In this document: positions 34,103 to 42,791 of the stretch, piece by piece
Layout of the letters: every line of letters begins with the position of its first letter
Numbering within the stretch: the stretch's first letter is position 1
NCBI GenBank assembly: GCA_965228435.1
Contig: OZ245818.1
Coordinates: 1,488,001 to 1,552,000 of the forward strand
Reading direction: 5' to 3'
DNA length: 64,000 nucleotides
DNA from: Hoeflea_A sp965228435
GTDB taxonomy: Bacteria; Pseudomonadota; Alphaproteobacteria; Rhizobiales; Rhizobiaceae
Made by a program: the position numbers and the translations under genes
Notes under the pieces: model-generated
The model's database searches: none
What the model saw: only the letters and a program-made list of their open reading frames with translations
What the model was told of the DNA's origin: nothing

Positions 34103-34984
34103 ATGAATTGGGATGATGTTCGCATATTTCTGGCGGTGGCGCGATCCGGACAGATCCTGGCTGCGGCGCGGCGGCTGGAGCTCAACCATGCCACGGTTGG
34201 CCGTCGGGTGACGGCGCTGGAAGACGCGCTGCAGTGCAAGCTGCTGATCCGCCGCACCAATGGCTGCGATCTCACCCAGGAGGGCGAAGCGTTCATGCAC
34301 GCCGCCGAGCGCATGGAGGCGGAGATGCTGGCCGCACGGGCCGAGGTGGGCATGACCGATGTCGAGGTGACCGGCACCGTTCGCATCGGTGCGACAGACG
34401 GCTTCGGTATTGCCTTCCTGGCGCCGCGCCTCGGCACGCTGACGGAGCGCTATCCAGGCCTCAAGATCCAGCTGGTGCCGGTGCCGCAGAGCTTTTCGCT
34501 TTCAAGACGCGAGGCCGACATCCTGGTCACCGTCGACCGCCCCCAGGCCGGCCGGCTGATAACCCGCAAGCTGGTCGACTACGCCCTCGGCCTCTACGCC
34601 TCGAAAACCTATCTGGCCGAGCACGGCAAGCCGGACAACGCCGATGCGCTGTCGGCGCACCGGTTGATCGGCTATGTGGAGGACCTGGTCATTTCACCGC
34701 AGCTGCATTACCGCTCGCACTTCGCCCGCAACTGGGAATCCGATTTCGAGATCTCCGCCGTGCTTGGCCAGGTCGAGGCTGTTCGCGCCAGCGCCGGCAT
34801 CGGCATCCTGCACAAATTCCTCGCCCGACCGCATGAGGACCTGGTGCGTGTGCTGCCCGACCTGCAGGTCGACCGTAGCTACTGGATCGTCTATCACGAA
34901 AACCTTCGCAACATCCGTCGGGTCAAGGAAGTGGTCGATTTTATTGCGCAGCAATCAGAACGGGAGCGCGATCGTTTCCTGTGA
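34103..34984 (+). CDS. LysR-family regulator, probable regulator of mmsA
   Basis: 293 residues: HTH at about 3-60 (VRIFLAVARSGQILAAARRLELNHATVGRR, in parts), then an effector domain beginning with GTVRIGATDGFG. The ATG at 34103 is preferred to the in-frame start at 34028, which lies inside the operator-like repeat. Divergent from mmsA and the likely regulator of it. Confidence 0.85.
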   Translation: MNWDDVRIFLAVARSGQILAAARRLELNHATVGRRVTALEDALQCKLLIRRTNGCDLTQEGEAFMHAAERMEAEMLAARAEVGMTDVEVTGTVRIGATDGFGIAFLAPRLGTLTERYPGLKIQLVPVPQSFSLSRREADILVTVDRPQAGRLITRKLVDYALGLYASKTYLAEHGKPDNADALSAHRLIGYVEDLVISPQLHYRSHFARNWESDFEISAVLGQVEAVRASAGIGILHKFLARPHEDLVRVLPDLQVDRSYWIVYHENLRNIRRVKEVVDFIAQQSERERDRFL

Positions 34985-35025
34985 GATTTCCGCAGGTTAC
35001 GCAATATCATGCTGCATTGCACAAT

Positions 35026-35059
35026 AAAAATGCTGCACTCCATGTTGCGCAGCATTTTT
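35026..35059. terminator. Bidirectional terminator between LysR and nspC
   Basis: AAAAATGCTGC (35026-35036) pairs perfectly with GCAGCATTTTT (35049-35059) over a 12-base loop. A-runs on one side and T-runs on the other give a U-tract in both directions, fitting the two convergent genes that end at 34984 and 35076. Confidence 0.75.
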
Positions 35060-35075
35060 CGCAACAAATACGACG

Positions 35076-36239
35076 TTACAGACGCCGTTCGAAATCGTCG
35101 TAACCGAATTCGCGGACGATCTCCAGCTCATCGGTGCGGCTGTCCCACAGGGCGAGAGACGGCAAGGGTGTGCCGTTGAATGTCGTTGCCTTGACCATGG
35201 TGTAGTAGCCGACGTCGAGGAAGACCAGCCGATCGCCAACCTGGGGCGGCTGGTCGAAGCGATACGTTCCGATAATGTCTCCGGCAAGGCAGGTCGGACC
35301 ACCGAGGCGCACAATGTCGGGGTGCCCGGGTTCAGCCACGGTGTCCCGCGGCAGTGTTTCTGCACCGAGCACATCGGGGGTAAAGGGCGCCTCGATCACA
35401 TCGGGCATGTGGCAGGTCGCGGAAGTGTCCATGATGGCGATCTCACCGACGTTGCGGCTACGGTCGAGCACCTCGGAAACCATCGCGCCCGAATGCAGTG
35501 CAACTGCCGTTCCGGGCTCCAAATAGACGGTCAGGCCGGTCCGTTCGCGGAACTCATTTAGCCGGCTGATTAATTTGTCAATCGGGAAGCCCGCTTCTGT
35601 GATAAGCAAGCCTCCGCCGAGATTGATCCACTCGATTGCATCGAACAGGTGGCCGCAGTTTCTCTCGACCGCGTCGAGCATGCGATCGAAAGCCGGGTAA
35701 GTGTGGTCGCATAGCGCGTGCACATGGATACCGGATAGTCCCTCCAGCGCCCCCGGCCGGAGCTCGCCGGCTGGAACGCCCAGACGCGACCAGGGTGCGC
35801 AGGGATCGTAGAGCGGGTTTTCCACTTCGTTGTGACCGGGATTGACCCGCAGCCCGATTTGCAGGCTATGAACATTTGTTAGCCGGCTCTTGAAACGCTC
35901 CCACTGGCCGAGAGAATTGAGGATCAGGTGGTCCGTATAGCCAAGCAATTCCTCGAGATCGGCATCCTTCAGCCCTGGAGCATAGGCATGCATTTCGCCG
36001 CCAAAGCGTGTTTTCCCGAGCCGCGCTTCGAAGAGGCCGCTGGCAGCCGTGCCGGACAGATAACGACCGACCAGGTCGGCGACGGCGTAGCAGGAGAAAG
36101 CCTTCAGCGCCAACAGCACCTTCACGCCGCTGTCGTCGGCGACGCGCTTCAGCTGACGCAGATTGTCCTCCAACCGCGCCAGGTCGAGAACATGGCAGGG
36201 ACTCGGCACGCGCGCCGGATCGAAACGCTCAAATGCCAT
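35076..36239 (-). CDS. nspC: Carboxynorspermidine decarboxylase
   Basis: 387 residues of the alanine-racemase-fold, PLP-dependent decarboxylase family. The PLP lysine is Lys46 in LLALKAFSCYAV, and the residues HVHALCDHTYPAFDRML and INLGGGLLIT are NspC landmarks. It decarboxylates carboxyspermidine/carboxynorspermidine to spermidine or norspermidine. It follows the carboxynorspermidine synthase gene by 9 bp, completing the aspartate-semialdehyde route to polyamines. Confidence 0.9.
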   Translation of the reverse strand: MAFERFDPARVPSPCHVLDLARLEDNLRQLKRVADDSGVKVLLALKAFSCYAVADLVGRYLSGTAASGLFEARLGKTRFGGEMHAYAPGLKDADLEELLGYTDHLILNSLGQWERFKSRLTNVHSLQIGLRVNPGHNEVENPLYDPCAPWSRLGVPAGELRPGALEGLSGIHVHALCDHTYPAFDRMLDAVERNCGHLFDAIEWINLGGGLLITEAGFPIDKLISRLNEFRERTGLTVYLEPGTAVALHSGAMVSEVLDRSRNVGEIAIMDTSATCHMPDVIEAPFTPDVLGAETLPRDTVAEPGHPDIVRLGGPTCLAGDIIGTYRFDQPPQVGDRLVFLDVGYYTMVKATTFNGTPLPSLALWDSRTDELEIVREFGYDDFERRL

Positions 36240-36248
36240 TGGCGTGGC

Positions 36249-37505
36249 CTAGCTCTCGGTCGGGTAAGGCCAACTGCCGTCGACGGGCAGTTCTTCGACT
36301 GCCCAATCGATACCGACTTCTCCCATCGATGCCAGGAAGGGATCGGGATCGAGTTCTTCGGCATTGACCATTGTCTTCGGATCCCAGGTGCCGTTGGCCA
36401 TCAGCCGTGCCGCAGTAATCACCGGAATGCCGGTCGAATAGGAAATCGACTGGCTGCCGACCTCGCGGAAGTTTTCCTCGTGATCGCAGTTCGACCACAG
36501 GAAGAAGCGCTTTTCGACGCCGTCCTTGCGGCCACGCACGTCGACGCCAATGCAGATCTTTCCGGTATAGCCCTCTGCCAGAGATGCGGGGTCCGGCAGG
36601 AGCGCCTTGATCAGCCGGTTTGGCGCAACCTTGACGCCATCGACCTCGACCGGCATCGACGAGGTCAGTCCGAGATTGTCGAGCACATCGAAGACTTTGA
36701 GATAGTGCTCGCCAAAGCCCATCCAGAATGTGATGCGGTCAGTACCGGGAAAGTTGACGGCAAGCGACTGCAGCTCATCGTGGCCCATGGAATAGACCCG
36801 GTGGGTACCGACCTGCGGCAGCGTCACATCCATCCATTCGGAATGGCGTGGTATCGTTTTCCAGGCGCCGTTGTCCCAGGTGATGACGTCTTCCTTGATT
36901 TCGCGCAGATTGACGTCAGCATCGAAATTGGTCGCGAAATAGCGGCCGTGGCTGCCGGCATTGACGTCGATGATATCGATGGTGTCGATCTCATCGAGCA
37001 AGTGTTTGCGGACGTGGGCGCAGAAAATGTTGACGACACCGGGATCGAAGCCCATGCCGAGCACGGCCGTGGTATTGCGCTTGGCGAAATTCGCGCGACG
37101 CGGCCATTCGACATGCTCGTACCAGGGCGCTTCGATGTTTTCCGTGAATTCATCTTCAGCCAGTGCAGTGTCGAGATAGGGCACACCGGTTTCGAGGCAG
37201 GCATCCAGGATGGAAGCGTTGCAATAGGGCGAGGCGACGTTGAGCACCAGACCTATATCCAGTTCGCGGATCAGCGCGACCATTTCGCCAGTGTCGCGGG
37301 CATTGACCGTGCGTACGGTCAGAAGCGCTGCATCGCCCGGCTGGCCCCAGCGATCCTGGATTTCCGCGGCAATCCGCTCCAGTTTGGAGCGCGTGCGGGC
37401 AGCCAGCGTGATCGCACCAAAATCATCGCGGAACTGCACCGCCTTGTTGGCGGTGACCTGACCAACGCCACCGGCGCCGACGATCAGAAGATTGGGTTTT
37501 GCCAT
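36249..37505 (-). CDS. Carboxynorspermidine synthase (saccharopine dehydrogenase family)
   Basis: 418 residues. The N-terminal nucleotide-binding loop is GAGGVG at 10-15 (LLIVGAGGVGQVTANKAVQ, in parts). The family member next to nspC is carboxy(nor)spermidine dehydrogenase, which condenses a diamine with aspartate semialdehyde using NADPH. The central DPGVVNIF and GSHGRYFATNFD segments are conserved in this clade. It is 24 bp after pyrE on the same strand. Confidence 0.88.
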   Translation of the reverse strand: MAKPNLLIVGAGGVGQVTANKAVQFRDDFGAITLAARTRSKLERIAAEIQDRWGQPGDAALLTVRTVNARDTGEMVALIRELDIGLVLNVASPYCNASILDACLETGVPYLDTALAEDEFTENIEAPWYEHVEWPRRANFAKRNTTAVLGMGFDPGVVNIFCAHVRKHLLDEIDTIDIIDVNAGSHGRYFATNFDADVNLREIKEDVITWDNGAWKTIPRHSEWMDVTLPQVGTHRVYSMGHDELQSLAVNFPGTDRITFWMGFGEHYLKVFDVLDNLGLTSSMPVEVDGVKVAPNRLIKALLPDPASLAEGYTGKICIGVDVRGRKDGVEKRFFLWSNCDHEENFREVGSQSISYSTGIPVITAARLMANGTWDPKTMVNAEELDPDPFLASMGEVGIDWAVEELPVDGSWPYPTES

Positions 37506-37529
37506 TGGTTCTGCTCCCGAAAGAAAGGA

Positions 37530-38231
37530 TCAGTTTTTCTCCGGCAGTTCGGAGATACCGCCGTTGCGGCTCGACCACTCCAACGGCGCGTGGAGAAAGG
37601 CTTCGACCTGTTCCAGCGTTTCCGTATCGAAGTAACCCTGCTTGCGCGACAGGTTCAGCATATCCCACCAGGTGACGAGATAGTGCAGCGTCATGCCATG
37701 GGCCTTGAGCCGGTCCGGTGCATCCTTGAAGATATCATAGTAGAAAATCGCAAATGTATGGTCGATGCGCGCACCGGCATTTCGGATTGCCTCGGCGAAC
37801 TTGATCTTGCTGCCGCCATCGGTGGTCAGGTCCTCAACCAGCAGAACGTTGCTGCCTTCGGGCATCGATCCTTCGATCTGGGCGTCACGGCCAAAACCTT
37901 TCGGCTTCTTGCGGATATATTGCATGGGCAGCCCCATGCGCTCGGCGATCCAGGCGGAAAACGGGATGCCGGCGGTCTCGCCGCCGGCGACGCTGTCGAA
38001 GCACTCGAAGCCGGCTTCCCTTTGAATGGTCGCCACCGCGAAATCCATAATGGCCGAGCGCACCCGCGGGTAGGAGATGATCTTGCGGCAATCGATATAG
38101 ACCGGGCTGGCGAGGCCTGACGTGAAGGTGTAGGGCTCGTCGGAGCGAAAATGCACGGCCTTGATTTCGATCAGCATCTTGCCGACCAGTTCAGCAACCA
38201 CGTCGCGGTCCGGATAGGTGTTTGAAAACAT
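37530..38231 (-). CDS. pyrE: Orotate phosphoribosyltransferase
   Basis: 233 residues. The PRPP-binding motif LLVEDLTTDGGS lies at about 130-141. It converts orotate and PRPP to OMP in pyrimidine synthesis. The slightly long form (about 230 residues) and adjacency to pyrC are usual in Rhizobiales-type genomes. It lies 9 bp after pyrC. Confidence 0.93.
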   Translation of the reverse strand: MFSNTYPDRDVVAELVGKMLIEIKAVHFRSDEPYTFTSGLASPVYIDCRKIISYPRVRSAIMDFAVATIQREAGFECFDSVAGGETAGIPFSAWIAERMGLPMQYIRKKPKGFGRDAQIEGSMPEGSNVLLVEDLTTDGGSKIKFAEAIRNAGARIDHTFAIFYYDIFKDAPDRLKAHGMTLHYLVTWWDMLNLSRKQGYFDTETLEQVEAFLHAPLEWSSRNGGISELPEKN

Positions 38232-38240
38232 CGACTTCCT

Positions 38241-39305
38241 CTAAGTGTTGCCCTGGTCGACCCCGGACATGTCCACATCCCAGTGGATCGGGAACATCGG
38301 ATCGAAAACCGCTACCGGCCCGATAGCGGTATCAATGGCCTCCGGGAATTGGATTTCAGCTTCATGGCGAACCAGTCGGATACGCTCTTCATTTGGCGGT
38401 ATTCCATGGAACTTTGGCCCGTAGAGCGAGGTGAAGCCCTCAAGCTTGTCGAGCGCGCCTTCTTCCTCGAACACATGCGCCAGACAGGACAGCGTGTTGA
38501 TGGAGGTAAAGATTCCGGCGCAGCCGCAGGCGCTCTCCTTGTCGGTTGCCAGATGCGGGGCTGAATCCGTGCCCAGGAAAAACCGCGGATTGCCGGAGGT
38601 CGCTGCCGCGCGCAGCGCCAGCCGGTGGGTCTCGCGCTTGGCGATCGGCAAGCAGTAATAGTGCGGGCGGATGCCACCGACCAGAATGGCGTTGCGGTTG
38701 ATGATCAGGTGATGGGTGGTGATCGTCGCGGCAATATCGCCGTCGGCATTGCCGATATACTCCGCACCCTGCCGTGTGGTGATGTGTTCCAGCACCACTT
38801 TCAAGGTTGGAATGCGCAACCGCATGGGTTCGAGCACCCGGTCGATAAACACGGCCTCGCGGTCGAAGATATCGACATCCGGGTCCGTTACCTCGCCATG
38901 GATCAGCAGCGGCACTCCGGCTTCGGCCATGCGTTCGAGCACCGGATAGACCTTCTCGACATCGGTGACGCCATTGTGGGAGTTGGTCGTCGCGCCGGCG
39001 GGATAGAGTTTGACGGCGGTGATCACGCCGCTTTCGAAGCCGGCAACGATATCCTCGGCATCCGTGTCTTCGGTCAGATAAAGCGTCATCAGCGGCGTGA
39101 AGCTGTGACCCTCTGGAATGGCCTGCAGGATACGCTCCCTGTAAGCGGCCGCCATTTCGGTATCGGCCACCGGCGGAACCAGATTGGGCATGATGATGGC
39201 TCGGGCAAAGTGAGCGGTGCTGTACGGCGCAGTGGCTTTCAGCATCTCGGCGTCACGAAGATGAAGATGCCAGTCATCAGGACGGCGGATCACGAGTTCC
39301 TGCAT
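38241..39305 (-). CDS. pyrC: Dihydroorotase (class II, PyrC type)
   Basis: 354 residues. The zinc motif HLHLRD is near residue 13, the carboxylated Lys lies in AVKLYPAGATTNS, and the catalytic Asp in LGTDSAPH. It cyclises carbamoyl-aspartate to dihydroorotate. The ATG at 39305 gives the normal short N-terminus MQELVIRRPDDWHLH; an in-frame start at 39392 would add 29 unrelated residues. First gene of a run pyrC-pyrE-CASDH-nspC. Its upstream region is occupied by a MITE-like element. Confidence 0.93.
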   Translation of the reverse strand: MQELVIRRPDDWHLHLRDAEMLKATAPYSTAHFARAIIMPNLVPPVADTEMAAAYRERILQAIPEGHSFTPLMTLYLTEDTDAEDIVAGFESGVITAVKLYPAGATTNSHNGVTDVEKVYPVLERMAEAGVPLLIHGEVTDPDVDIFDREAVFIDRVLEPMRLRIPTLKVVLEHITTRQGAEYIGNADGDIAATITTHHLIINRNAILVGGIRPHYYCLPIAKRETHRLALRAAATSGNPRFFLGTDSAPHLATDKESACGCAGIFTSINTLSCLAHVFEEEGALDKLEGFTSLYGPKFHGIPPNEERIRLVRHEAEIQFPEAIDTAIGPVAVFDPMFPIHWDVDMSGVDQGNT

Positions 39306-39794
39306 GGACGTTCCAACCTTTGCCTCCGGCCGAGCCGGACTTTTCAGCGGTTTCCTTACAAAGAAATTCGAGCAAGAGCCAGTGCCCGGCAATGCCTGAT
39401 TGTGAATTGTCGCCGCTCTGTCCTCGGCCTAGATCAAAGGGCGATAAGTTTGGATCATTTGATGGCTGCAGATCGGCTCCACTCGGCCAGGCGCGTCGCA
39501 CAGCGCGATGTGGTGCATCGGGCAAGCGTCGCAACGCCGCCGATGGGCCGATATGCAGCCACCCTTCGGGCCGGGCGCTTTTGGCCCCTGGCGTCGTTGG
39601 CTTGCACTTGTGGTGGGGTGGCACCACGGCCTGCAATCCGCCTAGCCAGAGACCAAAATCGCCAAGGTCAAATGGTGCAAACTTATCGCCCTTTGATCTA
39701 GACGCAAACCGCAATGATCGGGTCGCGGTCAGGCGCGCATTTGGACCGATCCGATGGTTCAGTCTTCACCGGAAACAGGCATTCGGGAGAAATG
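39306..39794. other. 489-bp divergent intergenic region between pyrC and dddP
   Basis: No conserved gene is present; open frames crossing it are translations of an inverted-repeat element. It contains 123 bp that should carry the pyrC promoter, the 273-bp inverted-repeat element, then 93 bp that should carry the dddP promoter. GGGAGA at 39785-39790 is the dddP ribosome binding site. Confidence 0.6.
39429..39701. mobile_element. MITE-like non-autonomous element with 34-bp terminal inverted repeats
   Basis: The outermost 24 bp (39429-39452 and 39678-39701) are perfect reverse complements. The match continues for ten more bases with two mismatches (39453-39462 against 39668-39677). Both ends carry CTAG, which may be a 4-bp target duplication or part of the repeat. 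The 200-bp interior is GC-rich, contains smaller dyads and encodes no transposase. Size, long terminal repeats and lack of coding capacity fit a miniature inverted-repeat element. Confidence 0.7.
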
Positions 39795-41120
39795 ATGAGC
39801 GCCTTTTCGATATCCAATCAGAAGATCGATCCAACCCGGCGTCGCGCCGTCAAACCGGACGGATCGCTCGATGACAACGACCGGGTAGAGATCGGCCCGA
39901 CCGCGCTGGCATTCGATGAATGGGCGCAAGCGGGCCTCCCGGCTCCCAATCTGGAGCGCATGCGCCGCTTCCGGCTCGATCGTCTGGTGGCCGAGTTGCG
40001 CCGGCACGACTATGCCGGGCTTTTGTGCTTCGATCCGCTCAACATCCGCTATGCCACTGACACGACCAACATGCAGCTGTGGACGTCGCACAACGCGGCG
40101 CGCGCCTGTTTCGTGTCCGCCGACGGCTATATCGTTCTGTGGGACTTTCACGCCTGCGACCACCTGTCGGCCCATCTGCCGCTGGTTCAGGAACTGCGCA
40201 GCGGTGCCAGTTTCTTCTATTTCGAAAGCGGCGAGCGCACCGACGAGCATGCCCGGCTTTTCGCCGCCCAGGTGGATGAGGTGCTACGCGCCCACGGCGG
40301 CGACAATCGCCGGCTTGCCGTCGACAAGATCGAGCATGCCGGGCTTTTGGCTTTGCAACGGCTCGGTATCGAGATCTTCGAAGGGCAGGAAGTCACTGAG
40401 TTGGCGCGCGTCATCAAGGGACCGGACGAAATCACCGCCATGCGCTGCGCCGTCCACTCCTGCGAGGTCGCCGTCGGCAAGATGCAACAGGCCGTCGAGC
40501 CGGGTGTCACCGAAAACGACGTCTGGGCGGTTTTGCATGCAGAGAATATCCGGCGCGGTGGCGAATGGATCGAAACCCGGCTTCTGGCCTCCGGTCCGCG
40601 CACCAATCCGTGGTTCCAGGAATGTGGCCCGCGGGTGATCCAGCACGGCGAGCTGCTCGGCTTCGACACCGACCTGATCGGTGTCTACGGGATCTGCATC
40701 GACATGTCGCGCACATGGATGGTTGGTGATTTCGAGCCGACGGCGGAGCAGAAGAGCCTTTACCGTCTGGCTCATGAGCATGTGGCGACAAACATGCAGT
40801 TGATGCAGCCAGGGACGCCCTTCGAGGAGATCACGCGAAAAGCGCACCGTCTGCCGGAAGCCTTCCGGGCACAGCGCTACAGCGTGATTGCCCACGGTGT
40901 CGGCCTCTGCGACGAATACCCGAGCATCCGTTATCCTGAGGATTTTGACGCCTATGGCTATTCCGGTGCCCTGGAACCCGGCATGGTCGTCTCGGTCGAG
41001 GCCTATATCGGCGCCGTCGGAGGCAAGGAGGGCGTCAAGCTCGAAGACCAGATCCTGATCACGGAGACCAGATTCGAGAAACTGACCCATTATCCGTTCG
41101 AGGACCGGCTGCTTGGCTAG
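39795..41120 (+). CDS. dddP: DMSP lyase DddP (M24 peptidase fold)
   Basis: 441 residues. It cleaves dimethylsulfoniopropionate to dimethyl sulfide and acrylate. Residues corresponding to the published DddP metal site are all present with a constant offset of four: Asp291, Asp293, Asp303, His367, Glu402, Glu417, plus the catalytic Asp373 in HGVGLCDEYP. DddP-specific stretches NDRVEIGPT, FDPLNIRYATD and NPWFQECGPR distinguish it from prolidases. GGGAGA upstream allows ATG 39792 or 39795; the second has better spacing. Divergent from pyrC, with a MITE-like element in the shared upstream region, and 76 bp before an alpha/beta hydrolase gene. Confidence 0.93.
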   Translation: MSAFSISNQKIDPTRRRAVKPDGSLDDNDRVEIGPTALAFDEWAQAGLPAPNLERMRRFRLDRLVAELRRHDYAGLLCFDPLNIRYATDTTNMQLWTSHNAARACFVSADGYIVLWDFHACDHLSAHLPLVQELRSGASFFYFESGERTDEHARLFAAQVDEVLRAHGGDNRRLAVDKIEHAGLLALQRLGIEIFEGQEVTELARVIKGPDEITAMRCAVHSCEVAVGKMQQAVEPGVTENDVWAVLHAENIRRGGEWIETRLLASGPRTNPWFQECGPRVIQHGELLGFDTDLIGVYGICIDMSRTWMVGDFEPTAEQKSLYRLAHEHVATNMQLMQPGTPFEEITRKAHRLPEAFRAQRYSVIAHGVGLCDEYPSIRYPEDFDAYGYSGALEPGMVVSVEAYIGAVGGKEGVKLEDQILITETRFEKLTHYPFEDRLLG

Positions 41121-41196
41121 CTCCCGGTATCGTTGACCAGAAGCGGCGATTGAGGGACACTTCGGAGGTACACCTGCTACCGGCTGGAGAACGATT

Positions 41197-42009
41197 ATGC
41201 CGACACTCGATATCGGCGGCGCGCGTCTGCACTACACGGATGAGGGCAGCGGCAGCGAAACCGTCGTATTTTCCCACGGCCTGCTGTTCAGTGGCGAGAT
41301 GTTTGCCGCCCAGGTCTCGTCCCTGAAGGACCGGTACCGATGCATCACCTTCGACCATCGCGGCCAGGGGAATAGCCAGGTCACTGACGACGGTTACGAT
41401 ATGGAGACGCTGTCGCAGGACGCGGCGGCGCTGATCGAGGCGCTGGATGCCGGGCCGTGCCATTTCGTCGGGCTGTCGATGGGCGGGTTCGTCGGCATGC
41501 GTCTGGCGGTTCAGCGGCCGGACCTATTGCGGTCGCTGTCGCTGCTGGAAACATCGGCCGACCCGGAACCCAACAAGGCCAAGTACCGGCTGCTCAATTT
41601 CATCGCACGCTGGTTCGGCTTCGGTCCGGTTATCGGCAGCGTCATGCCGATCATGTTCGGCCAGACATTTCTGAACGACCCGGAACGCAGCCAGGAAAAA
41701 GCGAAATGGCGTTCCTTCATCCTGTCCAATGACAGGACCGGGATCACCCGAGCGGTTGCGGGCGTCATCGACCGCCTCGGCTTCGCCGACCAGCTCGGCC
41801 GGATTGCATTGCCGGTCTTGATCATCGTCGGCGATGAGGATGTCGCCACGGTTCCAGAGAAATCCGAACGAATGCATGCCGCCATTCCGGCGTCCCAGCT
41901 GGTCGTCATTCCGCGGGCGGGCCACTCTTCGACGATCGAGGAGCCCGCGGCGGTAACCGACGCTCTCTCGGCGTTTTTCAACTCGGCTCCGGCAAAGGCG
42001 GCCGAATAG
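41197..42009 (+). CDS. Alpha/beta hydrolase (enol-lactonase-like)
   Basis: 270 residues. HGLLFSGEMF gives the oxyanion region, GLSMGG the nucleophile Ser94, GDEDVATVP the acid (about 212) and RAGHSSTIE the His (about 243). The overall pattern resembles PcaD-type lactonases. GGAGA lies 7 bp before the ATG. It follows dddP by 76 bp and may share its transcript, but no role in DMSP or acrylate use is known for this family. Confidence 0.78.
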   Translation: MPTLDIGGARLHYTDEGSGSETVVFSHGLLFSGEMFAAQVSSLKDRYRCITFDHRGQGNSQVTDDGYDMETLSQDAAALIEALDAGPCHFVGLSMGGFVGMRLAVQRPDLLRSLSLLETSADPEPNKAKYRLLNFIARWFGFGPVIGSVMPIMFGQTFLNDPERSQEKAKWRSFILSNDRTGITRAVAGVIDRLGFADQLGRIALPVLIIVGDEDVATVPEKSERMHAAIPASQLVVIPRAGHSSTIEEPAAVTDALSAFFNSAPAKAAE

Positions 42010-42024
42010 TCTGGTCTACGCCGA

Positions 42025-42777
42025 CTACATCGGCAGCTTGACGTCCGAAATCAGCGATTTGGCGCTGGCACCCAGGGCCTCCGCAACGGTTTCACGCACC
42101 TGCGCGTAGAGCGTCTGGTTGAGGGTTATGGTCTGCGCGCTTGCCCAGAAATTGACCGTCTGCTTGCCCCAGCGGATAAACAGGAAGCCCTTGCGATTGT
42201 CGACGGATTTGTAGTGGAAGGCGCCGAGCGCGACCGACACGGCACCGTTGTCCGCCTTCTGCACCGCGCCCATCTGGAAGTTGCCGCCGAAATCCACCGA
42301 GGAATGGAAATCGAAGAGCTTGATCTGCTGCGAGTCGTCCGCCAGTCCACCCAGTGCCTTCAACGCCGCAGTGAGAATCGCCGTCTGGCCACCGCTCGCC
42401 ACCGCCGAGATGATCTCGAGCGCCGCGGCATCCATCTGCAGTTCATGATCGCCGACGTCTACCGTGTTGAAACTGAATTGCGGCACGACCCAACCGAGCG
42501 TTTCCAGCCACTCGACGTAGTCGCGATACCATTTCTGGACCTCCAGGAAACGGTCCGATTTGGCGCTGGCCGCGCGCTGGGCGAACTGCGTTGAGAACAA
42601 CACGTCGTCCTTGTCCTGACCGCTCAACCCGTCGACGAATCCGAGAAGGCTGCCCGCATCAATCGCCGCCTGAAGATCATCGTCAGCCGATTCCGGACCG
42701 TCCGCTGCATCTGCTGCGGTCAATCCGGCCGGTGCGGCCGCCAGTTCGGTGTTCGCAATGTAATCCTTGAGGTCCAT
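42025..42777 (-). CDS. Unrecognised protein, partner of the SGNH/PG-binding gene
   Basis: 250 residues, not assigned to a family. It has no signal peptide. Residues 1-70 are acidic and Ala-rich; the rest alternates helices and strands, with an aromatic stretch EVQKWYRDYVEWLETLGW and a C-terminal RWGKQTVNFWASAQTI. An upstream extension of the frame is rejected because AGGAGATC directly precedes ATG 42777. The start is 15 bp after the stop of the 741-residue gene, so the pair is one operon. A structural or accessory partner, a substrate or an immunity-type protein are all possible. Confidence 0.7.
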   Translation of the reverse strand: MDLKDYIANTELAAAPAGLTAADAADGPESADDDLQAAIDAGSLLGFVDGLSGQDKDDVLFSTQFAQRAASAKSDRFLEVQKWYRDYVEWLETLGWVVPQFSFNTVDVGDHELQMDAAALEIISAVASGGQTAILTAALKALGGLADDSQQIKLFDFHSSVDFGGNFQMGAVQKADNGAVSVALGAFHYKSVDNRKGFLFIRWGKQTVNFWASAQTITLNQTLYAQVRETVAEALGASAKSLISDVKLPM

Positions 42778-42791
42778 TTCGATCTCCTGTG

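Noticed and set aside
35928..38120. 730-codon plus-strand open frame opposite nspC, carboxynorspermidine synthase and pyrE
   Set aside because: It is antisense to three genes with clear catalytic motifs and is an artefact of their codon usage.
39302..39874. 184-codon plus-strand frame across the pyrC-dddP gap
   Set aside because: Its central part is the translation of the inverted-repeat element and it overlaps both neighbouring genes in other frames; no protein family is visible.
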